From Mycobacterium sp. (GTDB lineage: Bacteria; Actinomycetota; Actinomycetes; Mycobacteriales; Mycobacteriaceae), in NCBI GenBank assembly GCA_018401645.1, contig JAGYKK010000011.1, forward strand, positions 19,154 through 83,153: a DNA stretch of 64,000 bases. Reading direction: 5' to 3'. Below the pieces are notes generated by a model. It was given only the letters and a program-made list of their open reading frames with translations. It did no database searches and was not told the DNA's origin. Below, piece by piece: positions 1 through 9,943 of this stretch (positions are counted from its first letter, which is position 1; each line of letters opens with the position of its first letter). A program made the position numbers and the translations under genes.

Positions 1-42
1 CGCGATCGCGACGGTCCGGCGCTGGCGCGCGGGACGCTCCGC

Positions 43-738
43 TCACTCCGGCAGGTAGGCGAAGGCGTCGGGGTGTGGCCCCCGGCGGCCGGCCTCGCCT
101 TTGTCGAGTGCGGTCAGTGCCTCAATTTCCTCATCGTTGATCTCGAAGTCGAAGATCTCGAAGTTCTCCCGGATACGTTGCGCATGCATGGATTTTGGGA
201 AGACCACGTCGCCGCGTTCGATGTGCCAGCGCAGCACCACCTGGGCCGGATGTACGCCGAGGGACTTGGCGATCCGGATCACCACCGGGTCACCGAGCAC
301 CGCGCCGCGTGCGATGGGCGACCAGCCCTCGGTGATGATGTCGTGTTCGGTGCCGTAGGCGCGGACCTCATCGTTGGTGAAGTACGGATGCACCTCGATC
401 TGATTGACCGCGGGGACGGTCTCGGTCTCCCGGGCCAGTTCCTGCAGGTGGTGGCGAAGGGTCGTGTCGAAGGCCCGCCGCGCGTCATCGGGGGGGTGGA
501 AGGCGTTGTTGAGCTTACTGGTGATGAAGACGTGGCCGCGGTCCAGTCCGGCGTCGCGCACGCCCTGGCCGACACCTTTCTCGTTGCCGTACATCTGGGC
601 GCCGTCGATGTGGCGATATCCGATCTCGCACGCCATCCGCACCGTCGCCGCGGTGTCCTCCGGGGGCACCTGAAACACGCCGAAACCCAGTGTGGGGATG
701 TGGTGGCCGTCGTTGAGGGTGATCGTTGGGACAGTCAT
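43..738 (-). CDS. aldo/keto reductase with internal in-frame deletion
   Basis: [25 protein letters not shown]...RHIDGAQMYGNE...FITSKLNN...VPAVNQIEVHPYF...ALDKGEAGRRGPHPDAF; AKR family motifs, but the central LIHWP segment is absent. Confidence 0.85.
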   Translation of the reverse strand: MTVPTITLNDGHHIPTLGFGVFQVPPEDTAATVRMACEIGYRHIDGAQMYGNEKGVGQGVRDAGLDRGHVFITSKLNNAFHPPDDARRAFDTTLRHHLQELARETETVPAVNQIEVHPYFTNDEVRAYGTEHDIITEGWSPIARGAVLGDPVVIRIAKSLGVHPAQVVLRWHIERGDVVFPKSMHAQRIRENFEIFDFEINDEEIEALTALDKGEAGRRGPHPDAFAYLPE

Positions 739-1721
739 AGTTCTCCTTCTCCGAGCACTGTCAATAGCCTTCGAGCCGCGGTCACCCGCCGGGCGGGCGC
801 GCCGGTGAGTGCGTCCAGGGCGCACTCCGGATCGGCCGGGGCGCCGCGGTGCCCGCACCCGCGCGGGCAGTTCTCGACGGCGTGGGCCAGATCGGAGAAC
901 GGGCCCACGACGTCGTCGGGACGGATGTGCGCCAGGCCGAACGAGCGGATGCCCGGCGTATCGACCACCCATCCGCCGCCCGGTAGCGACAGCGCCACCG
1001 ACTGGGTGGAGGTGTGTCGGCCCTTGCCGACCCCGGACACCGAACCGATTGCCCGGTACGCCTGCGGCACAAGCCGATTGACCAGCGTCGACTTGCCGAC
1101 CCCGGAGTGGCCGAGCAGTACGGTGATGCGTCCATTGAGCAGTGACTCGAGCTCGTCGAGCGGTTCCTCGCGTCCGGCGGTGATGACGGTGAGATCGAGG
1201 TCGGCGAACTGCTCGGCGAACGGCGCGGCCGCAGCGAGGTCGGTCTTGGTCAGGCACAAAATCGGATGCAGTCCGCCGGTGTAGGCCGCGATCAGAGCCC
1301 GGTCGACGAGGCCGGTGCGTGGCGGAGGGTCGGCCAGCGCCACCACCATCATCATCTGGTCGGCGTTGGCCACCACGACGCGTTCGGTGGGGTCGGTGTC
1401 ATCGGCCGTGCGCCGCAACACGGTTCTGCGCTCGCCGCGCCGCACAATCCTGGCCAGGCTGTCGGTGCGGCCGGAGAGGTCGCCGACGATGTCCACCTGA
1501 TCGCCCACGACGATCGGCGTTCGGCCCAGTTCGCGAGCCCGCATGGCGGTGACCAGGCGCAGCGGATCATCGGCCAGGACGCAGCCCCAACGGCCGCGGT
1601 CCACCGTCACCACCATGGCCGCTTCGGCGTCGGCGTGAGTGGGGCGGGTCTTGGTGCGCGGACGTGATCCGCGACCGGATCGGATGCGTACGTCGGACTC
1701 GTCGTACTCGCGTTGCGTCAA
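735..1721 (-). CDS. rsgA: ribosome small subunit-dependent GTPase A
   Basis: [25 protein letters not shown]-terminal Cys/His motif ENCPRGCGH...PECAL; likely TTG start overlapping the aroA stop. Confidence 0.9.
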   Translation of the reverse strand: MTQREYDESDVRIRSGRGSRPRTKTRPTHADAEAAMVVTVDRGRWGCVLADDPLRLVTAMRARELGRTPIVVGDQVDIVGDLSGRTDSLARIVRRGERRTVLRRTADDTDPTERVVVANADQMMMVVALADPPPRTGLVDRALIAAYTGGLHPILCLTKTDLAAAAPFAEQFADLDLTVITAGREEPLDELESLLNGRITVLLGHSGVGKSTLVNRLVPQAYRAIGSVSGVGKGRHTSTQSVALSLPGGGWVVDTPGIRSFGLAHIRPDDVVGPFSDLAHAVENCPRGCGHRGAPADPECALDALTGAPARRVTAARRLLTVLGEGEL

Positions 1722-3001
1722 CCCTGCCCCTCGAGCATCGCGGTCCACATCCGGGGAAAGTCCGGCAGCGTCTTCGCGGTGGTGGCGATGTCCTCGACCA
1801 CGACTCCCGGCGTGCGCAGTCCGATGATCGCGCCGGCCGTCGCCATCCGGTGATCGGCATAGGAGTGCCACACCCCGCCGTGCAACTCCGTGGCAGTGAT
1901 GACCAGGCCATCGGATGTTTCGGCACACTCGCCGCCGAGGGCGTTGATCTCGGTGCTCAGCGCAGCCAGGCGGTCGGTCTCGTGACCCCGAAGGTGAGCG
2001 ATGCCGGTCAGCCGGGACACCGATCCGGGTTCGGCCAACGACGCGATGGCGGCGACCGACGGCGCGAGTTCGCCGACGTCATTGAGATCGACATCGAACC
2101 CGCCGTAGCCGGATGCGCCCCGGATCTGTAGCTCTGAACCTGATTGGTGCACCGTCGTTCCCAGTAACCGGAGTATCCCGATGATGGTGTCATCCGGTTG
2201 TACGCTGACCTTGGGCCAGTCGGTGATCCGCACGACACCACCGGTGACCACCGCCGCCGACAAGAACGGCACCGCATTAGACAGGTCGGGTTCGACCGCC
2301 CAACTTCTGGCGGCGATGGGTCCGGGCGCCACTGCCCAGCGGTTGGGTGTCGAGTCATCGACATCGACCCCGGCCTGACGCAGCATCGTCACGGTCATCT
2401 TGATGTGCGGCGCCGAGGGCACCGAGGTTCCGGTATGTAGAACCTCCAGGCCCGACTCGAACGCCGACCCGCACAGCAGTAGGCCGGAGACGAACTGTGA
2501 GGAGGCCGAGGCGTCGATCCGCACCGGCCCACCGCGCACCATGCCGCGGCCGCGCACGGTGAACGGCAGACCGTCGCCGTCGATCGCCACACCCAGTCCG
2601 CGCAGCGCATCCAACAGCGGCGCGATGGGTCGCGCGCGGGCCTGCTTGTCACCGTCGAAGACCACGCCCGCGTTGCTCAGTGCTGCCAGTGGTGGCACGA
2701 ACCGCAGCACGGTGCCGGCCAGTCCGCAATCGATGCGGGCCTCTGGGCCGGGGCTCAGCGACCCGCTGACCGTGAGCTCAGACCCATCGCCGGCGATGTC
2801 GATACCCAGTTCGCGCAGCGCCCCGATCATCAGGTCGGTGTCCCGGCTGCGCAGTGCGCCGTTGATCGCCGACGTGCCCTGACCGCCGGTGGCAGCGAGT
2901 GCGGCCAGTATCAGAGTTCGGTTGGTTTGTGATTTCGACCCCGGCACCGTCACCGTGGCATGCACCGGCACCGTGGCATGGGGTGCCGACCAGGGGTTCA
3001 C
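1718..3001 (-). CDS. aroA: 3-phosphoshikimate 1-carboxyvinyltransferase
   Basis: [50 protein letters not shown] start. Confidence 0.95.
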   Translation of the reverse strand: MNPWSAPHATVPVHATVTVPGSKSQTNRTLILAALAATGGQGTSAINGALRSRDTDLMIGALRELGIDIAGDGSELTVSGSLSPGPEARIDCGLAGTVLRFVPPLAALSNAGVVFDGDKQARARPIAPLLDALRGLGVAIDGDGLPFTVRGRGMVRGGPVRIDASASSQFVSGLLLCGSAFESGLEVLHTGTSVPSAPHIKMTVTMLRQAGVDVDDSTPNRWAVAPGPIAARSWAVEPDLSNAVPFLSAAVVTGGVVRITDWPKVSVQPDDTIIGILRLLGTTVHQSGSELQIRGASGYGGFDVDLNDVGELAPSVAAIASLAEPGSVSRLTGIAHLRGHETDRLAALSTEINALGGECAETSDGLVITATELHGGVWHSYADHRMATAGAIIGLRTPGVVVEDIATTAKTLPDFPRMWTAMLEGQG

Positions 3002-3060
3002 ACGTCCATCCTGCCCTGCCGGGGCCCATGGGGGGATCACCTGTGGGGGATCATGGAGTC

Positions 3061-3858
3061 ATGTGCGGACGATTCGTGGTCACAACAGATCCCGCGCTCC
3101 TGGCTGCGCGACTCAACGCCGCCGACGAGACAGGGCAGCGTTTAGCGGGACCGAACTACAACGTCGCCCCGACAACAACCATCGCGGCCGTCGTCGCCCC
3201 GGCGACGACCATGGATAGCGTCGTCGCCCCGGCGACGACCATGGATAGCGTCGTCGCCCGCCCTGAGGAGCCCGACGACGGGACCGAGCGCCGGATCCTT
3301 CCGGTGCGCTGGGGGCTGGTGCCGCCCTGGGTCAAAGCAGACTCCGGTGGTAGGCCACTGGTCAAGTCCCTGTTGATCAATGCCCGCGCCGAGACCCTGA
3401 TCTCATCGCCGGCCTTCCGGTCAGCCGCCCGCAGTCAGCGCTGCCTGGTACCGATGGACGGCTACTACGAATGGATGCCGGGTCCCGAACCCGGTGCGAA
3501 GACGCCGTTCTACATGTTCCGACGCGACGGCTCGCCGATTCTGGTTGCCGGCCTGTGGTCGGCCTGGCGGCCCGATGGCGCCGCTGCGCCACTGCTGAGC
3601 GCGACCATCGTCACCACTGCCGCGGTTGGTGAACTGGAGCGGATTCATGACCGGATGCCGCTGATGCTCGCCGACCACGAGTGGGACCGCTGGCTGGACC
3701 CCGATCAGCCTGCGCCCGCGGAACTGCTTGACTCCCCGCCCGATATCAGCGCGATCGCGATCCGGGAGGTCTCCCGTTTGGTCAACCGGGTGGCGAACAA
3801 CTCTGCGGAACTTCTCCAACCCCCCGACCGCGGTAACCGCCCGGTCGGTCTGTTTTGA
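3061..3858 (+). CDS. SRAP/HMCES (YedK) family abasic-site processing protein
   Basis: MCGRFVV start (Cys2), PNYNVAPTTT, WGLVPPW, NARAET, DGYYEW motifs. Confidence 0.95.
   Translation: MCGRFVVTTDPALLAARLNAADETGQRLAGPNYNVAPTTTIAAVVAPATTMDSVVAPATTMDSVVARPEEPDDGTERRILPVRWGLVPPWVKADSGGRPLVKSLLINARAETLISSPAFRSAARSQRCLVPMDGYYEWMPGPEPGAKTPFYMFRRDGSPILVAGLWSAWRPDGAAAPLLSATIVTTAAVGELERIHDRMPLMLADHEWDRWLDPDQPAPAELLDSPPDISAIAIREVSRLVNRVANNSAELLQPPDRGNRPVGLF
3179..3263 (+). repeat. 33-bp tandem duplication inside the SRAP gene
   Basis: gtcgtcgccccggcgacgaccatggatagc repeated in tandem; encodes VVAPATTMDSVVAPATTMDSVVA. Confidence 0.95.
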
Positions 3859-3931
3859 GCGTTGGGCCGGGGATAACATTTAGCGAAGGCCTGAACAGTC
3901 GGCGTCGGTGCCCCTGCGAGAGGAACCCGCA

Positions 3932-5464
3932 ATGACCGCAGTTGAACCCAAGATCGACACCATCACGGTGCACAACCCGGCCGATGGCCGGATCGCCGGG
4001 TCGGTGCCCATCGATGATGCCGAGACCGTGGCGGCCAAGGCCCGCGAGCTTCGGCTGTTCCAGCCCGAGTGGGAGGCGATCGGCCCGCAGGGCCGCAAAA
4101 AGTGGATGTTGGCCTGGCAGGGCTGGATCCTGGACAACGCCGGCCTGATCACCGAGGTGCTGATGTCGGAGACCGGGAAGTCTCGCGTCGACGCCAACAT
4201 CGAGGCCACCGTCGTCGCCGACGGCATCAACTACTGGGCCGGTCATGCCGAGGAGTTTCTGGCCGACAGCAATGTCGTCCCGCACAGCCCGCTCTACCGG
4301 GTAAAGAAATTCACCACCGTTTACCGGCCGCACCCGCTAATCGGTGTGATCACCCCGTGGAACTTCCCCTTCGCGATGCCCGGCCTGGACATCCCGGCGG
4401 CACTGGCGGCGGGAGCGGCGGTTCTTCTGAAACCATCTGAGGTGACGCCACTTTCGGCGGTCGAATTCGTCCGCGGCTGGAACGAGGTCGGCGCCCCACC
4501 GGTGTTGGGGCTGACCACCGGGTACGGCGCCACCGGTGCGGCGATGATCGAGCATGTCGACATGGTTCAGTTCACCGGTTCCACGGCCACCGGTCGCAAG
4601 GTCGCGGTTGCCTGTGCGGAGCGACTGATCCCGTGCAGTCTCGAACTCGGGGGCAAGGACCCGGCGATCGTGCTGGCCGACGCCGATCTCGAGCGCGCCG
4701 CCAACGGCATCACCTGGGGCGGCTTCTTCAACTCCGGCCAGGTGTGTGTGTCCACCGAGCGGGTGTACGTGGAGGCGCCGGTCTACAACGAGTTCGTGAG
4801 CAGACTCGCCGCCAAGGTGCGCGCGCTCAAGCAGGGTCAGGAGGTTTCCGGGTTCACCTACGACGTCGGAGCGATGGCCACCGAAGCCCAACGCGACATC
4901 GTTGAACGCCACGTCGCCGAAGCGACTGCCGCCGGCGCGACGGTGCTCACCGGTGGAAAGCCGACCGGGCAGGGCACCTTCTTCACCCCGACGGTCTTGA
5001 CCGACGTCACCCAGGACATGTCCTGCATCACCGAGGAGACGTTCGGCCCGACGCTGCCGGTGATCAGGGTGGCCGACGAGGACGAGGCCGTCCGGCTGGC
5101 CAACGACTCCGTCTACGGCCTGTCGGCCACCGTGTGGACCGGCGACACCGCCCGCGGTGAGCGCATCGCCCGCCGACTGGAGTGCGGCGCGGTCAACGTC
5201 AACGACGCGATGACGAACGTGTTCGCCTTCGGATTGCCGATGGGTGGGTGGAAGGAATCTGGTCTGGGCTCCCGGGCCGGCGGCCGGTACGGAATTGTCA
5301 AGTTCTGCCGCCAGCAGGCCATCACCTCACCGCGGCTGCCCACCCAGCGCTCGGAGATGCTCTGGTATTCGGCATCCAAGAAGCAAGCCCAGTTCGCGCT
5401 GGCGGCCATGCGGGCCTTCGCCGCCATGGCTGGCGAAGCAAAAGCGCTTCGATGCCCGCATTGA
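3932..5464 (+). CDS. gabD2: succinate-semialdehyde dehydrogenase (NADP+)
   Basis: ALDH motifs: TPWNFPFAMP, FTGSTATGRKV, LELGGKDPAIV, FFNSGQVC; start after an AGAGGAA SD-like sequence. Confidence 0.88.
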   Translation: MTAVEPKIDTITVHNPADGRIAGSVPIDDAETVAAKARELRLFQPEWEAIGPQGRKKWMLAWQGWILDNAGLITEVLMSETGKSRVDANIEATVVADGINYWAGHAEEFLADSNVVPHSPLYRVKKFTTVYRPHPLIGVITPWNFPFAMPGLDIPAALAAGAAVLLKPSEVTPLSAVEFVRGWNEVGAPPVLGLTTGYGATGAAMIEHVDMVQFTGSTATGRKVAVACAERLIPCSLELGGKDPAIVLADADLERAANGITWGGFFNSGQVCVSTERVYVEAPVYNEFVSRLAAKVRALKQGQEVSGFTYDVGAMATEAQRDIVERHVAEATAAGATVLTGGKPTGQGTFFTPTVLTDVTQDMSCITEETFGPTLPVIRVADEDEAVRLANDSVYGLSATVWTGDTARGERIARRLECGAVNVNDAMTNVFAFGLPMGGWKESGLGSRAGGRYGIVKFCRQQAITSPRLPTQRSEMLWYSASKKQAQFALAAMRAFAAMAGEAKALRCPH

Positions 5465-5498
5465 TGAGCTAGGGCTGGCGCCGGATCCGCCGCTGGGG

Positions 5499-6365
5499 CT
5501 AGGGCTGCCGATAGCCGGGCGGGTTGACGCCGTCCACCCAGAAGTCCACGCCGAGGTCCGATCCCGGGATGCAGTCATACAGCGACAGATCGGTGACACC
5601 GGACTCCAGTAGCACGTCCTCGCACAGCAGGGTGTGTCCGGTGTAGGTGGCGGCCGGGTGGCTCAGCACCGCGTAGGCGGCATCGGAGTACACCTCAGGC
5701 TTGCGCGAGCGTTTCATGGACTCGTCGCCGCCAAGCAGATTCTGGACCGCCGCGGTGGCGACCATGGTGCGCGGCCACAGAGTGTTTGACGCGATACCGT
5801 GGGCGCGCATTTCCTCGGCGATTCCCAACGCGCACAGCGTCATTCCATACTTGGCCATCATGTACGGCGTGGGTGTCAGCCACTGGGGCTCCAGGCGGAT
5901 CGGCGGTGAAAGGGTGAGGATGTGCGGGTTGGACCGGCCTTTCATATGCGGGATACAGGACTGTGACACCGCGTAGGTGCCGCGGATCTGGATACCGTTC
6001 ATCAGGTCGAAGCGCTTCAGCGGGACGTCCTCGATACCGCCGAGATTGATCGCGCTGGCATTGTTGACGCAGACGTCGATGCCGCCGAACTGCTCGACGC
6101 ACGCCGCCACGGCGGCGGCCACCGAGTCCCCGTCGCGGACGTCGCCGACGATCGGCAGCGCATGCCCACCGGCCTCCTCGATCTCTTTCGCCGCGGTGTA
6201 GATGGTGCCGGGGAGTTTGGGGTGCGGCTCTGCTGTCTTGGCCACCAGCGCAATGTTCGCGCCGTCAGCGGCAAGCCGCTTGGCGATCGCCAGACCGATC
6301 CCGCGGCTGGCGCCGGAGATGAACATGGTCTTACCGGAGAATGGAGCGGTTTGGGTGGATGGCAT
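5499..6365 (-). CDS. short-chain dehydrogenase/reductase
   Basis: [16 protein letters not shown] Rossmann motif; [18 protein letters not shown] catalytic motif. Confidence 0.9.
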   Translation of the reverse strand: MPSTQTAPFSGKTMFISGASRGIGLAIAKRLAADGANIALVAKTAEPHPKLPGTIYTAAKEIEEAGGHALPIVGDVRDGDSVAAAVAACVEQFGGIDVCVNNASAINLGGIEDVPLKRFDLMNGIQIRGTYAVSQSCIPHMKGRSNPHILTLSPPIRLEPQWLTPTPYMMAKYGMTLCALGIAEEMRAHGIASNTLWPRTMVATAAVQNLLGGDESMKRSRKPEVYSDAAYAVLSHPAATYTGHTLLCEDVLLESGVTDLSLYDCIPGSDLGVDFWVDGVNPPGYRQP

Positions 6366-6402
6366 GGTTCCCCAGCCTATAGGGGCTCTAGGATCATCTC
6401 CT

Positions 6403-7035
6403 ATGTCAGCGCCGACGACCCCCGACGTCGCCCGTGAGGAGACCGACGCCGAGCTCACGGCCCGCTTCGAGCGCGATGCGATCCCGTTGATGGACCAGCT
6501 CTACGGCGGCGCGATGCGGATGACCCGCAACCCCGCCGACGCCGAAGACCTCCTGCAGGAGACGATGGTGAAGGCCTACGCCGGTTTCCGGTCATTCCGG
6601 GAGGGCACCAACCTCAAAGCGTGGCTCTATCGCATCCTGACCAACACGTTCATCAACACCTACCGCAAAAAGCAGCGCTCACCGGCGGAGTACCCGACTG
6701 AGGAGATCCACGACTGGCAGTTGGCCGCCCAGGCCGAGCATTCTTCGACCGGATTGCGCTCCGCGGAGGTCGAGGCTCTCGAATTGCTTCCGGACAGTGA
6801 AATTAAAGAGGCGCTTCAGGTGTTACCTGAAGAGTTCCGGCTCGCGGTGTATCTCGCCGACGTCGAGGGCCTGCCTTACAAGGAGATCGCTGAGATCATG
6901 GAAACTCCGATCGGGACCGTGATGTCCCGCCTGCACCGGGGCAGGCGTCAACTACGCACCCTGCTCGCCGACGTCGCCCAGGAACGCGGCCTGCTTCGCG
7001 GTCAGCAGCCCGAAGCGGCTGAGGAAGTTTCGTGA
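6403..7035 (+). CDS. sigH: ECF RNA polymerase sigma factor SigH
   Basis: [59 protein letters not shown]...; followed by a ZAS anti-sigma gene with overlapping stop/start. Confidence 0.93.
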   Translation: MSAPTTPDVAREETDAELTARFERDAIPLMDQLYGGAMRMTRNPADAEDLLQETMVKAYAGFRSFREGTNLKAWLYRILTNTFINTYRKKQRSPAEYPTEEIHDWQLAAQAEHSSTGLRSAEVEALELLPDSEIKEALQVLPEEFRLAVYLADVEGLPYKEIAEIMETPIGTVMSRLHRGRRQLRTLLADVAQERGLLRGQQPEAAEEVS

Positions 7036-7310
7036 CCAGCGGCGAGGGTCACGGGGTGGGCAGCCATACCGACTGCGCAGTGGTGATCGCTGAGGTCTGG
7101 ACGCTGCTGGACGGTGAGTGCACCGACGACTCCCGCGACCGGCTCCAACGCCACCTTGAGGATTGCCCGGCCTGCCTGCGCCACTACGGCGTCGAGGAAC
7201 GAGTGAAGGCGCTGATCGCGGCCAAGGGCAGCGGTGAGAAGGCGCCCGAGTACCTCGTCGAACGGGTCCGCCTGCAGATCAGCCAGACGACGATCATTCG
7301 CCGCGGCTAG
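7032..7310 (+). CDS. rshA: zinc-binding anti-sigma factor RshA
   Basis: [12 protein letters not shown] (HxxxCxxC) motif; GTG start overlaps sigH stop. Confidence 0.9.
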   Translation: MTSGEGHGVGSHTDCAVVIAEVWTLLDGECTDDSRDRLQRHLEDCPACLRHYGVEERVKALIAAKGSGEKAPEYLVERVRLQISQTTIIRRG

Positions 7311-7395
7311 CAATGCTGAAGCCAAGCATTTTCAATCTCGACCGGCCAGGTGGGGTGGACGGTCGGCTCACCGACGCCATGGCCACTGCCGCCAA

Positions 7396-7455
7396 GACCA
7401 CCGCCACTGGGATCACCGCCACTGGGATCACCGCCACTGGGACCACCGCCACTGG
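7396..7455 (+). repeat. 15-bp minisatellite, 4 copies (gaYcaccgccactgg)
   Basis: gaccaccgccactgg / gatcaccgccactgg / gatcaccgccactgg / gaccaccgccactgg. Confidence 0.98.
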
Positions 7456-7488
7456 GGCAACGGCGCGCAGGGCGGCGGCGGCACGCGG

Positions 7489-7563
7489 CTAAGCGTTGGG
7501 CCGATTGCCGTGGTTGGCCTTGCTGTGCTTGCGGTCGCGCTTCTTGCGGCCTCGTTTGGCCAT
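7489..7563 (-). CDS. ribosomal protein bL37 (24 aa)
   Basis: MAKRGRKKRDRKHSKANHGNRPNA*, preceded by GGAAGG SD; matches the mycobacterial bL37 microprotein seen in ribosome structures. Confidence 0.9.
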   Translation of the reverse strand: MAKRGRKKRDRKHSKANHGNRPNA

Positions 7564-7681
7564 GGTTCTACCTTCCGAATGTTCCAGATGTTGTCTGCAG
7601 TGTCTCACGGTGCCGTGAACCGCTGGTGAGCCGGTGGTGTGGTTCGATAAGAGCGGCGGTTCAAACGGAACGAGGGTGAGC

Positions 7682-7897
7682 ATGGCCGAGGATGTCCGGG
7701 CTGAGATCGTGGCCAGTGTGCTGGAGGTCGTGGTCAGCAAGGGCGATCAGATCGGGGCCGGCGACATCCTGGTGCTGCTGGAGTCGATGAAGATGGAAAT
7801 TCCGGTGCTCGCCGAGACCGGGGGCACCGTCACCGAGGTCAGCGTCGCGGTGGGCGATGTGATCCAGGCCGGTGACCTCATCGCGGTCATCGACTGA
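7682..7897 (+). CDS. biotinylated protein TB7.3 (biotin/lipoyl attachment domain)
   Basis: MAEDVRAEIVASVLEVVVSKGD...VLLESMKMEIPV; the ESMKMEIPV biotinylation motif. Confidence 0.95.
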   Translation: MAEDVRAEIVASVLEVVVSKGDQIGAGDILVLLESMKMEIPVLAETGGTVTEVSVAVGDVIQAGDLIAVID

Positions 7898-7924
7898 ATC
7901 CGCACTCGCGATATCCGGTGAACC

Positions 7925-9349
7925 ATGTCTACCCTCGGTGACCTGCTCGCCGAGCACACCGTCCTGCCTGGCGCCGCCGTCGACCATCTGCATGCCGTGG
8001 TGGGTGAATGGCAACTGCTCGCCGACATGTCCTTCGGCGACTATCTGATGTGGGTTCGCAGCGACGACGGCACCGTGGTCTGCGTGGCCCAGTGTCGGCC
8101 CAACACCGCCGCCACGCTGTTGATCACCGATGCCGTCGGCACCGTGGTGGCCGAGGAGGGCCTGCTGGGTGCCCTTCCGGTGCGCTACCGCGGTGAGGTG
8201 GTGGCGCTGCTGACCCACCAGAGCGCCGGGGGTGGCCGGGGTTCCTCGTCGCGGCTGGAGAAGGCCTACCTGGACTGCGCCGGGCATCTGCGGCAGATGC
8301 TGTCGGAGGGAACCTTCCCCGATGTCGGCGATGTGGCGATCCCGCGCTCCAGTCCCCGTGTCGGCGATGGTTTCATCCGCCTCGACGCCGACGGTGCAGT
8401 GACGTACGCGAGTCCCAACGCCCTATCGGCGTATCACCGCATGGGTTTGAACTCCGAGTTGGAGGGCCACAACCTGGTCGCGATCACCCGGCCGCTGATC
8501 TCTGATCCCTTTGAGGCCCAGGAACTCGACACCCACGTTGGCGCATCGCTGGCCGGTGGCTCCAGCATGCGTCTGGAGATCGACGCCGGCGGCGCGGCTG
8601 TTCTGCTTCGGACCCTGCCGTTGGTGGCCCGTGGCTCGGCGGCGGGTGCCGCGGTGCTGATCCGCGACGTGACCGAGGTCAAGCGGCGCGACCGGGCGCT
8701 GTTGTCCAAGGACGCGACGATCCGCGAGATCCATCACCGGGTGAAGAACAATCTGCAGACCGTCGCCGCACTGCTGCGACTGCAGGCCCGCCGGACCAAC
8801 AACGACGAGGCTCGCGACGCCCTGACCGAGTCGGTGCGGAGGGTGGCCGCCATCGCCGAGGTGCACGAGGCGTTGTCGGCGTCGGTCGATGAGGTGGTCA
8901 ACCTCGATGAGGTGATCGACCGGATCCTGCCGGTGATGAACGACGTGGCCCGGGTAGCCAGCCCGATCCGGATCAGCCGCGAGGGCAGCCTGGGTGTGCT
9001 CGACGCCGACCGGGCCACCGCGCTGATCATGGTGGTCACCGAGTTGGTGCAGAACGCCATCGAGCATGCCTTCGATGCCACCGATCGGCAGGGACACGTA
9101 CGGATCCGGGCTGAGCGCTCGGCCCGATCGCTCGATATCGTCGTCCACGACAACGGCCGCGGGCTACCCGAGGGGTTCGATCTGGAGACCTCCGACCGGC
9201 TGGGCCTGCAGATCGTGCGGACACTGCTGACGGCCGAGCTGGATGGCACCCTGCAGATGCGCCCAGCCCCAGGTGGTGGCACCGATGTGGTGCTGCGGGT
9301 GCCGCGGGGCGGCAACCGGTCCTCCTCCCGGATCCCGGTGGTTAGGTAG
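7925..9349 (+). CDS. pdtaS: two-component sensor histidine kinase PdtaS
   Basis: IREIHHRVKNNLQTVAALLRLQARR (HisKA_2), DNGRGLPEGFDL ATPase motif; next to TB7.3 and whiB1. Confidence 0.92.
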   Translation: MSTLGDLLAEHTVLPGAAVDHLHAVVGEWQLLADMSFGDYLMWVRSDDGTVVCVAQCRPNTAATLLITDAVGTVVAEEGLLGALPVRYRGEVVALLTHQSAGGGRGSSSRLEKAYLDCAGHLRQMLSEGTFPDVGDVAIPRSSPRVGDGFIRLDADGAVTYASPNALSAYHRMGLNSELEGHNLVAITRPLISDPFEAQELDTHVGASLAGGSSMRLEIDAGGAAVLLRTLPLVARGSAAGAAVLIRDVTEVKRRDRALLSKDATIREIHHRVKNNLQTVAALLRLQARRTNNDEARDALTESVRRVAAIAEVHEALSASVDEVVNLDEVIDRILPVMNDVARVASPIRISREGSLGVLDADRATALIMVVTELVQNAIEHAFDATDRQGHVRIRAERSARSLDIVVHDNGRGLPEGFDLETSDRLGLQIVRTLLTAELDGTLQMRPAPGGGTDVVLRVPRGGNRSSSRIPVVR

Positions 9350-9394
9350 ACACCCAATCCGGGCACCCTGGCGTCCTGATCGGACAAAAAAGAA

Positions 9395-9424
9395 GGCCCC
9401 GGCACCTGCCGGGGCCATCTTTTT
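9395..9424. terminator. bidirectional intrinsic terminator between convergent pdtaS and whiB1
   Basis: AAAAAAGAAGGCCCCGG-CACCTG-CCGGGGCCATCTTTTT. Confidence 0.85.
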
Positions 9425-9431
9425 GACGATT

Positions 9432-9686
9432 TCAGACTCCGGTGCGCGCCCTCGTCCGAGCGTTGCGTCGCTTGAGAGCGCGACGTTCGTCCTCGCTCAT
9501 CGCACCCCACACGCCGGCATCCTGCCCGGACTCCAAGGCCCAGGTCAGGCACTCGGTGGTCACCGGGCAGCGGTTGCATACGAGCTTCGCATCAGCGATC
9601 TGGGCCAAAGCCGGACCGCTGTTCCCGACCGGGAAAAACAGTTCCGGATCCTCGTCCCGACAGACCGCCCTATGACGCCAATCCAT
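9432..9686 (-). CDS. whiB1: WhiB1 transcriptional regulator
   Basis: MDWRHRAVCRDEDPELFFPVGNSGPALAQIADAKLVCNRCPVTTECLTWALESGQDAGVWGAMSEDERR; four-Cys Wbl signature. Confidence 0.96.
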   Translation of the reverse strand: MDWRHRAVCRDEDPELFFPVGNSGPALAQIADAKLVCNRCPVTTECLTWALESGQDAGVWGAMSEDERRALKRRNARTRARTGV

Positions 9687-9839
9687 TTTCGGTTACTCCT
9701 TATCGTTTCCGTGTGTGCGGTGGGAAGAGGGAATCCCGTTGCTCTCGTTCCGTTAACGCGTGCACACACAAATGTTGTCGCACTGTTACCTTCGATGGTT
9801 GCATAGGCTCGACGGTTGTCAAGAGAACTCTGGGCAACC

Positions 9840-9853
9840 GTGAACAATCTCAC
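9840..9853. promoter_or_regulatory. Crp-family binding site (GTGA-N6-TCAC) upstream of whiB1
   Basis: gtgaacaatctcac, perfect 4-bp half sites, ~155-165 bp upstream of the whiB1 start codon. Confidence 0.8.
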
Positions 9854-9943
9854 TCCGAGGGGTGGTTGTCCTAGCCCTCCTAAGTTGTACTACACTGCTG
9901 CGAATCGCGCCAGGGTGAGATGCCTTTGCGCTGTTCAGCGCCG

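Noticed and set aside
735-1928. Long overlapping ORFs on the opposite strand of known genes (for example 73-1284 +, 4337-4912 -, 8423-9148 -, 22235-22702 -, 39860-41089 -)
   Set aside because: High-GC third-position bias creates long antisense ORFs; their translations are Arg/Pro/His-rich and match no family, while the sense frames carry clear domain motifs.
7234-7629. HRHW-repeat protein (DHRHWDHRHWDHRHWDHRHW) read from the minisatellite
   Set aside because: The frame has no good start after rshA, the array reads equally as TATGI or PPPLG in other frames, and it overlaps bL37; more likely a non-coding tandem repeat.
7489-7740. 83-aa ORF on the minus strand as a single protein
   Set aside because: Only the last 24 codons are protein-like (bL37) and they have their own ATG and SD; the upstream part is antisense/intergenic.
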